A DNA stretch of 64,000 bases from Pontiellaceae bacterium (GTDB lineage Bacteria; Verrucomicrobiota; Kiritimatiellia; Kiritimatiellales; Pontiellaceae), in NCBI GenBank assembly GCA_016937945.1, contig JAFGVP010000157.1:1-64000 (forward strand), written 5' to 3'. The notes beneath the pieces are model-generated. The model saw only the letters and a list, made by a program, of their open reading frames with translations. It ran no database searches and was not told where the DNA came from. Positions 1-7,800 of this stretch are shown here, piece by piece. The position numbers and the translations under genes are program-made. The stretch's first letter is position 1. The number at the start of each line of letters is the position of its first letter.

Positions 1-10
1 CAACGGAACT

Positions 11-423
11 TCAGCAGATCGAAAGCGTATCCCGGCACTCTTTGAACCAGCGCAGGTTGTCCGCACCTCCGCCGGTCAGGGTGACGGCTGCTTTGTGCGC
101 ATGTACGGCAACATGCTCGGAAAGGGTGAACAGATAGCGGCGAAGCGTGGCGATACGCAATCGCCGGGCAGTACGTTTTCCCGCCTTCCGCAGAGCGTTG
201 CGTTTTTGTGCTCCGGCAATCAGATCCACGCCGCGGGCCAGATTATGGGCAAGCGTCAGCAGGGCATAATAACCCCCGGTTGCGCGAAAGGTCGGTGCAG
301 GGCGGGCCCGATGTCCGGCAAGATCGGTAAGAGAGGGACATATTCACTTGAGCAACGACCGTCTACCCGCAGGGAGACGGTTTCCTTGCCGTTTCTGATG
401 CGTTCCCCTTCGAGGTTAGGCAT
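11..423 (-). pseudogene. Decayed transposase C-terminus (IS1380-like)
   Basis: The minus strand reads without stop for about 110 codons from near 345 down to the stop at 11. The stretch has the look of the tail of a DDE transposase: GGYYALLTLAHNLARG followed by a very basic segment and LRRYLFTLSEHVAVHAHKAAVTL, resembling the 'all-helical tail, RLV-RHAR' end of IS1380-type transposases. Just upstream the frame is closed by a TGA, and the adjoining frame from an ATG at 423 (PNLEGERIRNGKETVSL) has no recognisable catalytic motif. No terminal inverted repeat is visible. I read it as a truncated, inactive remnant; the family assignment is from pattern only. Confidence 0.4.
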
Positions 424-481
424 CCTCTACACCTGCGATTCACAATATTTAATTGCCGGAGCAATAGAACGGAGACAGATT

Positions 482-946
482 CTAATCGTCCAGCAGGATA
501 TAAAGATCGTCGCTGTCGTAAAGGTTGCGTCCTTTTCCGTTGGGCCCGAAAGATCCGACCACCACCCGAGTGGCACCGCCGATGTTATAGTCAGGGTCGA
601 AGAAATAGGGATTGCCCCAAGGATCTTCCATAGTTCCTTCATAATAGGGTCCGCGCCAGCCGATATAGGTTCCGTCATTTTGCAGTAACCCTGTGCCGGT
701 TCCATCCAGATACCAGATTTCAGTACTGCCGGGCGCTGTCAGGATGGCCTTATTGGGCCAGGTTCCGGTATCGGACGCCAACTGCAGGATAGAGGCTGAA
801 AGAAAGCTGAGTTCGACTTCCGCCTGCTTCCGAAAGGCCGTCTTCCGGGCCTTGCTGATCGCCAGCGTACAGAGCGATGTCAATATACCGATGATAAATA
901 CAACGAGCATGATTTCAATCAGGGTCATGCCTTCACGTTTTTTCAT
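482..946 (-). CDS. Type II secretion / type IV pilin-like pseudopilin (GspG-like)
   Basis: The 154-residue product opens with a class III prepilin signal, MKKREG followed by MTLIEIMLVVFIIGIL: Gly at -1, Met at +1 and Glu at +5 are the recognition features for prepilin peptidase, and the hydrophobic helix inserts in the inner membrane and packs the pilus core. The C-terminal half (WRGPYYEGTMEDPWGNPYFFDPD) matches the major-pseudopilin pattern 'DPWGNPY' of GspG, which binds calcium in characterised members. An upstream ATG at 964 is in frame, but GGAG six bases before the ATG at 946 and the prepilin leader length favour 946. It stands alone, without other gsp genes nearby, so it may be an orphan minor pilin or supply a remote secretion system. 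Confidence 0.85.
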   Translation of the reverse strand: MKKREGMTLIEIMLVVFIIGILTSLCTLAISKARKTAFRKQAEVELSFLSASILQLASDTGTWPNKAILTAPGSTEIWYLDGTGTGLLQNDGTYIGWRGPYYEGTMEDPWGNPYFFDPDYNIGGATRVVVGSFGPNGKGRNLYDSDDLYILLDD

Positions 947-1059
947 AGGAAACTCCATTTTCAATAGTAAACAGCTGAATACCGAAAGAGCACATGCAGT
1001 GCCATTAAGACAAATAAAACCATCTCGTCCTGCCTAGTCGACAGACCGGAACAGGTAAT

Positions 1060-1102
1060 AAAAAAGGGTTCCCCGTCAGTTTTTACTCAAACCGGGAAAC
1101 CC
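1060..1102 (-). terminator. Rho-independent terminator of the small 1130-1294 gene
   Basis: On the minus strand a ten-position stem (CGGGAAACCC read on plus pairing with GGGTTCCCCG, one mismatch) is followed by a run of six T. It lies 28 bases after the stop of the small gene. Confidence 0.65.
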
Positions 1103-1129
1103 AGGAGGGGAAAATAAAAACGGTTCTCG

Positions 1130-1294
1130 TCAGATCGCGCCCTGCAGCGTTTCGATGGCCTGAACAATGGCTTCTTTCGCCTCTACCGCTTCTTTTGCGC
1201 TTTTAATGATTTTTTCATAATCCGCGATGGGCATCTGGACAGCGATTGCGTTGCCGTTCCCATCGTAGAAGATCTGTACATTATCTTTCTCCAT
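1130..1294 (-). CDS. Small 54-residue protein, weakly Phd/RelB antitoxin-like
   Basis: An ATG at 1294 preceded by AAGGAG at good spacing opens a 54-codon frame ending at 1130. The protein reads MEKDNVQIFYDGNG, then NAIAVQMPIADYEKIIKSA, then an alanine/glutamate-rich amphipathic helix. The pattern 'strand, D-G-N-G, A-x-A-V-x-x-P-I-x-x-Y-E-K-I' resembles the DNA-binding half of Phd/YefM-type antitoxins, but no toxin gene lies next to it, so the resemblance may be superficial. A strong hairpin with a T-run follows its stop, and the 1322-2464 gene ends 27 bases upstream, so it is probably the last gene of the operon that starts near 3471. Confidence 0.6.
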   Translation of the reverse strand: MEKDNVQIFYDGNGNAIAVQMPIADYEKIIKSAKEAVEAKEAIVQAIETLQGAI

Positions 1295-1321
1295 GATGAC
1301 TCTCCTTCACTTCTTCCGTGA

Positions 1322-2464
1322 TTATTTTAATTTACTGAGCAGATCCAGGTGACCGCTCAACCAATCGTCTTCTTTCGCCTTTTTCCTGACCGGTTCAGCC
1401 TGCTGAACAACGGCTTCCGCCTTTTCCTGTAACGCGGCCACGGAGGCTTGATCAAGCTCAACAGAAACCGTGGTGACCGGCTCGTCAACCATCACTCCGA
1501 CATGCTCGTTATTCGAGGTTCCGGATGCATACAGGCTGGAGTCAAATCCGGAGACGGAGAAGATTTCATCCTGCTCCTCTTCACGGTCCAAATCGAATGC
1601 GGGTTCAGAAAGCTCATAGGCCGCACTGTTATCGATCTCGATCGGAATAAAATCATCGGCGACAGCCTCGTCAATCATGTCCGCCGGAGTCATCGGCGCC
1701 TTCTCGACCAACGGAAGGGCAGGCGCATTGAGCTCTTCAGCCAACTCGGCGGCTATAGCCGGAAGGTCCTCATTCTCATCGTCCAGAAAAAGCGGCTCAG
1801 GCATCTGAACGATCATCGGCGTGTCTTCAGGCTCGGAAATGATTTCTTCTACAACCTCTTCAACCGACTGATCAACCGACTGATCAACCGCAACGACAGC
1901 CTTTTTATTACGGGCACCGATTCCAAAACGAACAGCGATGGTCCATACCAGACCGGTTGATACCCCGGCCAGAATAAAGGGAAATACAACCGCGCTGAGC
2001 AACACACTACCGCCGGCGCCGGATACGCCGCTGTTTAGACCGGCATCAATCACCAACAGGGCGATGATGATAAAAATAAAAGGAACCTGCCCTTTTTGAT
2101 AAAGTGCAAAGCGGACCTTGGTCGTTACATTGGACGCTGCAAGCGCGCCGAAGGCCCCATAAGTTGCACCGGCGGTGGTGATCTCAGCCACGCTGACGCC
2201 TGCGACTCCCTGAACGCCCTTGAACGCAAGAAAACCGCCGCCGACATAGGACAACGCGACAACCAGCGGCTGCAGCCCCAGCATCGATACGGCCCATAGG
2301 ATGGAAACCAAGTTCAGTGCCAGAAAAGCCCCCCAAAGCATGGTGTTTCCGGCAGACTTAATGATTCCGTTTTGTGCAGCCATCCAGACGGAAACATCGG
2401 CACCCAGCAGAACAACGGCCGCCACAACAAGCATGACCACGTTTAATTTGCTGTTATTCTTCAT
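1322..2464 (-). CDS. Uncharacterised multi-pass membrane protein with long acidic cytoplasmic tail
   Basis: The 380-residue product has two halves. Residues 1-185 hold about five or six hydrophobic segments (around 8-28, 42-62, 66-82, 128-145 and 155-178) that are small-residue rich, ending in a short basic stretch RFGIGARNKKAV that should face the cytoplasm. Residues 190-360 are strongly acidic and low in complexity (VDQSVDQSVEEVVEE, repeated E/D clusters, few hydrophobics) and end in a basic patch and DWLSGHLDLLSKLK, a possible amphipathic docking helix. I recognise no family. AAAGGGAG precedes the ATG, and the upstream 246-residue gene ends 15 bases before the start, so the two are cotranscribed. 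A membrane scaffold or partner for a DNA or cytoskeletal factor is possible but not shown. Confidence 0.8.
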   Translation of the reverse strand: MKNNSKLNVVMLVVAAVVLLGADVSVWMAAQNGIIKSAGNTMLWGAFLALNLVSILWAVSMLGLQPLVVALSYVGGGFLAFKGVQGVAGVSVAEITTAGATYGAFGALAASNVTTKVRFALYQKGQVPFIFIIIALLVIDAGLNSGVSGAGGSVLLSAVVFPFILAGVSTGLVWTIAVRFGIGARNKKAVVAVDQSVDQSVEEVVEEIISEPEDTPMIVQMPEPLFLDDENEDLPAIAAELAEELNAPALPLVEKAPMTPADMIDEAVADDFIPIEIDNSAAYELSEPAFDLDREEEQDEIFSVSGFDSSLYASGTSNNEHVGVMVDEPVTTVSVELDQASVAALQEKAEAVVQQAEPVRKKAKEDDWLSGHLDLLSKLK

Positions 2465-2479
2465 CGTTTATCTCCCTTT

Positions 2480-3220
2480 CTAGCTCATCGTCAGCCCGAC
2501 CTCGTGAAAGGCCATGGTCAAAACGCTAAGCATCGTTTTATTCAGATCGGCAATGCGAATGCTGGTCACCTTTCTCCGCAGAGAAAGTAGGCGCGGCACA
2601 TCGCAGTACTCCAGTTCGGAAAGGTTATCCTCATAGCGCAGATCAAGCGAGAAGCGGAGGCCGCCCTCCATGACATCTACAAAACCGAACTCTTCCCACG
2701 CATCGTAGTTCCAAAGGCTGCATACGCCGTCCTTCATGGTAACGCGCACGATTCCTCCGCAGGACTCGTTGAGGCAGGTGTAGTATTGCATAAAAACGTT
2801 AAACAGCCGGCCGGACTCATCAAGGAGGTTAAAATGTTCTGCAATCTCTTTCTTGACCGAGGGAACAACTCCATGGCCTGCAAGACGGCCGCCTGTTGCT
2901 CCATCATTCCGGATATCTCCATAATCCGAAGCGGAAAACTCGAGGCGGACCTTTTTATCAGTCAGCGGCTCAGGAATATCGATAACGGCGGGCGTAAGTG
3001 GTGACTCCACAGGGACCGCTTCAGGAATAACCGCCGGCGCAACGGCGGACAGGCTCTTCCCGTCCAGCAGAAAGCGTTGCAGTTCTTCCAGAACCTGATC
3101 CCTTGCCTGAAGAATCTGTTCCGCCTGCTTTTTCCGTTCCAACAACTTCAGATACTCTCCGTACGGAAGTTGCAACATCCCTTGATCCTTCAAAACTAAA
3201 AACTGTGATGTATTACTCAT
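2480..3220 (-). CDS. Uncharacterised 246-residue cytoplasmic protein
   Basis: No signal peptide or membrane segment is visible. Residues 1-50 are a predicted helix or short coiled coil (YLKLLERKKQAEQILQARD), residues 55-95 a Pro/Val-rich linker, and residues 95-246 a compact domain with conserved-looking features: an aromatic strand FNVFMQYYTCLNESCGGIVRV, LWNYDAWEEFGFVDV, and a C-terminal RRKVTSIRIADLNKTMLSVL. The start codon overlaps the stop of an 84-codon frame by ATGA (3217-3220), a typical translational coupling, and its own Shine-Dalgarno sequence is weak. It precedes the acidic-tail membrane protein by 15 bases, so the three probably act together. I do not recognise the family. Confidence 0.75.
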   Translation of the reverse strand: MSNTSQFLVLKDQGMLQLPYGEYLKLLERKKQAEQILQARDQVLEELQRFLLDGKSLSAVAPAVIPEAVPVESPLTPAVIDIPEPLTDKKVRLEFSASDYGDIRNDGATGGRLAGHGVVPSVKKEIAEHFNLLDESGRLFNVFMQYYTCLNESCGGIVRVTMKDGVCSLWNYDAWEEFGFVDVMEGGLRFSLDLRYEDNLSELEYCDVPRLLSLRRKVTSIRIADLNKTMLSVLTMAFHEVGLTMS

Positions 3221-3471
3221 ACCAACCTAACGTCATAAAATCCTAACAACGGATCACTTTCATGCAAATATCGTGCCACAGACTGATACAACTCATAAAA
3301 ACTGCGACACGCCCCTCCTCTTCCCTTGTGCATAAAATCTCTAAGCCACCCTCGTAATGCGCGCGCCGGACTCATTTCACATACTCGCCCCCAATCGACA
3401 TCAACATATATAACAAAGATACTTTTAAAAAACACCGCGCACAATTTTCTTATCCTTATAATAATTTCCAC
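3217..3471 (-). CDS. Small basic protein, translationally coupled to the next gene
   Basis: An 84-codon frame (shorter if it begins at the internal ATG at 3375, giving 52 residues) stops inside the start codon of the 246-residue gene. The C-terminal part RGWLRDFMHKGRGGACRSF, ELYQSVARYLHESDPLLGF is rich in basic and aromatic residues and reads like a folded small domain rather than a chance frame. A G-rich stretch lies about 12 bases before the internal ATG. The overlap is the main argument that it is real. The region is more AT-rich than its neighbours, which lowers confidence. Confidence 0.4.
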   Translation of the reverse strand: MEIIIRIRKLCAVFFKSIFVIYVDVDWGRVCEMSPARALRGWLRDFMHKGRGGACRSFYELYQSVARYLHESDPLLGFYDVRLV

Positions 3472-3550
3472 GCCATACTGCCAAACACTCTCCGGAAATT
3501 CAGGAAAACAAGAGCTTTCAAAGACTCGGCATGGTATTTGCTAATTATGT

Positions 3551-3578
3551 CCTACCAGATGGAAAGAAACGAGGTAGG
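3551..3578 (+). promoter_or_regulatory. Inverted repeat enclosing the ribosome-binding site
   Basis: CCTACC at 3551-3556 is complementary to GGTAGG at 3573-3578, which is part of the GAGGTAGG ribosome-binding sequence of the gene at 3581. If the pair forms in the mRNA it would mask the binding site. The stem is only six base pairs with a 16-base loop, so this is a weak prediction. Confidence 0.25.
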
Positions 3579-3580
3579 TT

Positions 3581-4690
3581 ATGAGGATTGAGAAAAAGAT
3601 TATTCGAATGGTACTGATGGCACTTATGGTTGCGGCTACCGCCGAGCTGCAGGCACAGACGGTAAATACATGGCGCGGCGATGCGGTAGAGTCGGACTGG
3701 AATGAAAACTTTAAATGGAAGCTGAATCATCCTCCGGCAACCGGCGAAGCCGCGCATTTCAGAGGGGAAAACAGCATTATTTCCATTAACAGCACGGTGG
3801 AACTGAATAACGGCATGCACCTGTACGGACAGGCGCTTCTGCTCAAGGGTAATGGCAATATCAACCTGCGCAGCCTGGTTGAACATGAGCGGACGGTAAA
3901 TATTCCGGCATCTGCAGATGGTTACGCCACACTGACCCTGTGCGATAATCTGTCCCTCAACGGTCGGATTGCCCTTTCGGCGAAAGGCTTCGGGACCTCC
4001 GCCTGCAAAGGAACACTCACCCTGAAGAACCGTACCACCGTGACCGGTGGCCTGGAGATCGGCGAAGCCGGCGTAGGGACCGGCCAGGTTTTTGTGCAGG
4101 ACAACGCGATCTACCGAATCACCAATCTGAATCTCAACACACTCGCAGAAAAAGGCGGCATGGCCGAAATTCATATTCTCGGCGGCACGGTCCGCATAGA
4201 TGTTGACGGCGATCCCTTTGCCGCTTTCATGGAAGATTCCAGCCGTAAGATTATCATCGGCGATACCGGCACTCTGCGAATCGAGTCTGATCTTCCGATC
4301 GAAGAGAAAAAGCAGATGATTAAGGATATGATCAGTAGCAACCGGCTGATTCCGGCCTCCGGCTGCCAGCTCACAACCCCGATCCTTCAGGACGAAATGA
4401 TGATTGCCCGCGCGGAAAGCTCGAGCGTCAATTCAACTCTGCAGGACCGCGATGCGCTGCTCGCGTCTATCGATACCATTTCTAACAGTTTACCGCAAAT
4501 GGTGAGCGCACCTTCCGATCTCGGCGATCTCGTTAAGGCACTGCACTCACAGGTCAGCGGGGAAAGCGGGAAACAAGCTGAGGTGAAAGATCAGCAGGAC
4601 TCGGAATCATCTTCCCTGCATCTGGCCGGATACATCGTCTTTTTCGGAAGTATTCTTCTAACCCTGCGACGATCCGCCACGGAAGAGTAA
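3581..4690 (+). CDS. Secreted beta-helix-like protein with C-terminal membrane anchor
   Basis: The 369-residue product starts with a signal peptide (MRIEKKIIRMVLMALMVAAT, cut near residue 25). It continues with NTWRGDAVESDWNENFKWKL and NHPPATGEAAHFRG, the opening seen in many PVC-group secreted proteins that carry autotransporter-like or PEP-CTERM beta-helix repeats. Residues 50-250 are rich in N/G and short strands (NGRIALSAKGFG, GTLTLKNRTTVTGGLEIGE), consistent with a short parallel beta-helix. The end is a hydrophobic helix, LHLAGYIVFFGSILLTL, followed by RRSATEE: the layout of a sorting or anchor signal, but without the Pro-Glu-Pro of PEP-CTERM. A terminator follows at 4716. Role unknown; possibly a surface structural protein. 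Confidence 0.75.
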   Translation: MRIEKKIIRMVLMALMVAATAELQAQTVNTWRGDAVESDWNENFKWKLNHPPATGEAAHFRGENSIISINSTVELNNGMHLYGQALLLKGNGNINLRSLVEHERTVNIPASADGYATLTLCDNLSLNGRIALSAKGFGTSACKGTLTLKNRTTVTGGLEIGEAGVGTGQVFVQDNAIYRITNLNLNTLAEKGGMAEIHILGGTVRIDVDGDPFAAFMEDSSRKIIIGDTGTLRIESDLPIEEKKQMIKDMISSNRLIPASGCQLTTPILQDEMMIARAESSSVNSTLQDRDALLASIDTISNSLPQMVSAPSDLGDLVKALHSQVSGESGKQAEVKDQQDSESSSLHLAGYIVFFGSILLTLRRSATEE

Positions 4691-4715
4691 ACCTCTCGGG
4701 CATCTATCGATGTAG

Positions 4716-4744
4716 ACGGCATGTGACGTACATGCCGTTTTTTT
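4716..4744 (+). terminator. Rho-independent terminator
   Basis: A perfect nine-base stem (ACGGCATGT / ACATGCCGT, loop GACGT) is followed by six T. It ends the transcript of the secreted protein at 3581-4690 and isolates the large sensor gene that starts at 4823. Confidence 0.85.
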
Positions 4745-4822
4745 GTTTACAAATAACGCCTGCAAAACTTTTTGGCATATTAGATGCGTGCTCGGAAGTT
4801 GGTCTTTTATAGAGAGGTTTAG

Positions 4823-7800
4823 ATGAAAAAAAAGCGTACGAGCTTCCTGCACATCGGTTGCACACACCACGCCGTCCTGATGGCATTGCTGACAACCTGC
4901 CCGCTCACGAGTCACGCCGCAACGGAGGGAGCCTTAGAAATCGACGCGAAGTCGTACATCATGATTGCCGGCCTTCTTATTTTTGCAATTATTGCGATGA
5001 TTGCCATTCAACGCCGCTTCAGCCGCATTAACCGCACGTTGCGGACCGTCACCAGCGAACTCGACATCACCCGCAGGCGCCTTACGGAAACCAGCCGAAA
5101 CTTTGAGCTGTCAAGAGAAGAACTCAAATTGACCAACACCCGGCATGAAAAGATGCTTGTAGAGGCCCGCGTCGGCATTTATCAGGTGGATGCCATCGGG
5201 CGCTGTGAATATGTGAACGGCACCATGTATGAGATTTCAGGCCTTTATCACAAGAAGGCAGCCAAAGAGGGTGTCATCAGCGCGGTCCATCCCGATGATC
5301 AGGACGCCTACCGCAAAGCGTGGGATGATTTTATTCAGGGCACCGCCCCGTTTAATCTAGACTTCCGTTTCCGTTTTAAAAAGGGCCGCTACATGACCGA
5401 GGTTAGCGTACATGGCGAAGCCAGCAAGATTCTCAATGCCAAAAGGGTTCCCGAAAGCTACATCTTCTGGTTTACCGACGTTACGCACCTGCAGGAAAAG
5501 AATAGAAGGCAGGAAACGGAAACCAATCGCTACCGCCATTTTATTAGCGAAACCGTCGAAGGCTACTACCAGTTGCTGGCAGAGGCCCCTATTCCTCTGG
5601 TTCCGAACGCAGAGCGCATGGCGGAAACCATCATGACACAACTGAAAATCGCAAACTGCAACTCGACCTTTGCAACCCTGTACGGCTCAACAACGGCAGA
5701 AATGAACGGGAAAAGTATCAGCGAAATGCAGGGAGGATGCGGCCCCTTCAAAAACAAGAAAGACATCATCGACTTTATTGCCAATGGTTATCGCGCATAC
5801 GCACTTGAATCCGTAAGGCAGGACTCCAACGGCAATCTGCTGAATTTGATGAACGATGTCGTCGGGCTCATCGAAAATGACTGCCTTGTCGGCATATGGG
5901 GCACCCAGCGAAATATAAGCCGCGAAAAACGTGAAAAAACTGAACTCAGCAATCAAGTGCAGTTTATGCATCGCATTCTCGATGCACTGCCGGCGGATGT
6001 ATATGTAAAAGACACCCGTTGCCGCTATCTCTATGCCAGCAGCAAATTGGCGGAACGCACCGGCATCACCCGCGAAGAGTGGATCGGAAAAACCATTTTT
6101 GAGGTGATCCCCGGAACCTCCAGAGACCACGACCGTCATGCAATTGAGACCATGAAAAATAATCGAATCAACCGCATAGAACGTCCTTTTGAGGCTCGCG
6201 GTAAATCCGGATGGATGGAAAGCATTCAGATTCCTCTGGTTTCAGAAGAGGGATTGGTTGAGGGCGTTGTCGGACTGTCGCTGGATATCAGTGCGCGCCG
6301 GAAACGCGAAGAAGAGATCCGGCAGCGGCATGCCGCCCTCGAAAGCGTGCTTAACCAGACAAGAAACGAGCTCACACAGTCGCGAGGCGATTATGGCAAA
6401 GCTGCGACGGCCCTTGCCGACGCTCTGGATAAACTCAAGATGGCTGAAGCTGAAAAACAGACCCGCGAGCACCTGCATAATGAACACCTTACGGAACGTA
6501 AACGTATTGAGGAAGCGTTGCGAAAAAACGAAGCCAATCTGCTTAAACGCCAGCAACAGCTCGAAGAACAGCTGGCCCGTCGCATGGAACAGCTCGCGTC
6601 GGAATCAAACAAGCGTGCCAAGTGGGAAGAACTGCTGCAGATCCGGGATGAGGAACTTAGAAACGTTGAAGATCTTGCCAAGGAAACCAAGCGGCAGCTG
6701 AAAGAGACCGAGGATTTCCTGAAGAGTACACAGGAGCAGCTGATCCATATGACCGGCGAGCACGCACGGGAAATGGAAGGTATCGAAGGCGCCCGGAAGG
6801 CGATCGAAAAAGAGCTGGCCGAAGTACACAGCCAGCTCAATAAAAACGATGAACGAACAAAGACTCAGCTGGATGAGCTTACCGCAAAACATGAATCCGC
6901 ATTTTCCGATGAACAGAAGGCCCGTATCAAAGCGGAGAAACAGCTGGAAAAAACGGAAAGCCTCCTGCAGACGACCCAGCATGAAAAGAAGGAAATGGCA
7001 GAACGTCATTCCCGGGAACTGGAAGAGGAAATCGCCGAGCGAAAAACAGCCGCAGAAAAACTGGTCCGCAACATGGCGGAACTCGATGAACTTCGCCAGC
7101 AGTTCCATGCCCGGATTGAAGAAGAAACCAAGTCGATCAAGCAGCAGCTGGCAGAAAAACAGATTCGTGAGCGGGCCATTCGCCAGCACGAAAAGGATAT
7201 GGAAGACCGCATACGCAAACTGGAACAAGATCTGAAACAGAAAACGCGTGCGGTTACCGAGCAGATCCAGCTTGTTGAGAGCGTGGAAGTCGAAAAGAAA
7301 AAGACCGAAGAACGGCTCGAACAGTTCTCCAGGCGGCAACAGGAACTCGTTACCCGCGAAACCCAGAACCTCCAGCTTCAGGTTGCGGAAATCCGGTTGA
7401 ACGAAGTGAAGCTCCGCAAAGAAACCGCCAGCCTGCAGAGACAGAAGGAATCGATGGAACAACTGCTTGAAGAGCGCAGTGTAGCACTTGAAAAAGCAAT
7501 CCGGCAAAAACAACTGTTGGAAGAACAGCTGAATGAAGCCCGTCAGAATATCCAAAAGATCAAGGCGGTCGGTGAAGAGCGCATTTCGGAAGAAACCGGA
7601 TCACTGAAGGAACAGCTGAAGGAGGTGCAGAACCGAGCCGAAGCTCTTCAGAAAGAGGTTCATCAGTTACAGCAGAATAAAGCGAAAACCGAGGAAAACC
7701 TGAGCACTCAGAAGGAAAACTTTAACCAGGCGGAAGAAGAATACAAAAAGGTTCGCGCGGCCCTTTCAGCAATGGAAAACCGGCTGAAAAAACAGGAGGA

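Noticed and set aside
95-705. Long plus-strand frame (197 codons) and a 92-codon minus-strand frame over the pseudopilin and transposase relic
   Set aside because: Both overlap the pseudopilin gene out of frame and have no start signals or recognisable domains; they are shadows of the real genes.
1130-1294. Complete toxin-antitoxin pair around the Phd-like small gene
   Set aside because: No toxin-sized frame with PIN, RelE or Doc features lies next to it.
6605-7555. 316-codon minus-strand frame inside the giant coiled-coil gene
   Set aside because: The Phe/Leu-rich translation is what the antisense of E/K/Q-rich heptads gives. It has no ribosome-binding site and lies wholly inside a well-supported gene.
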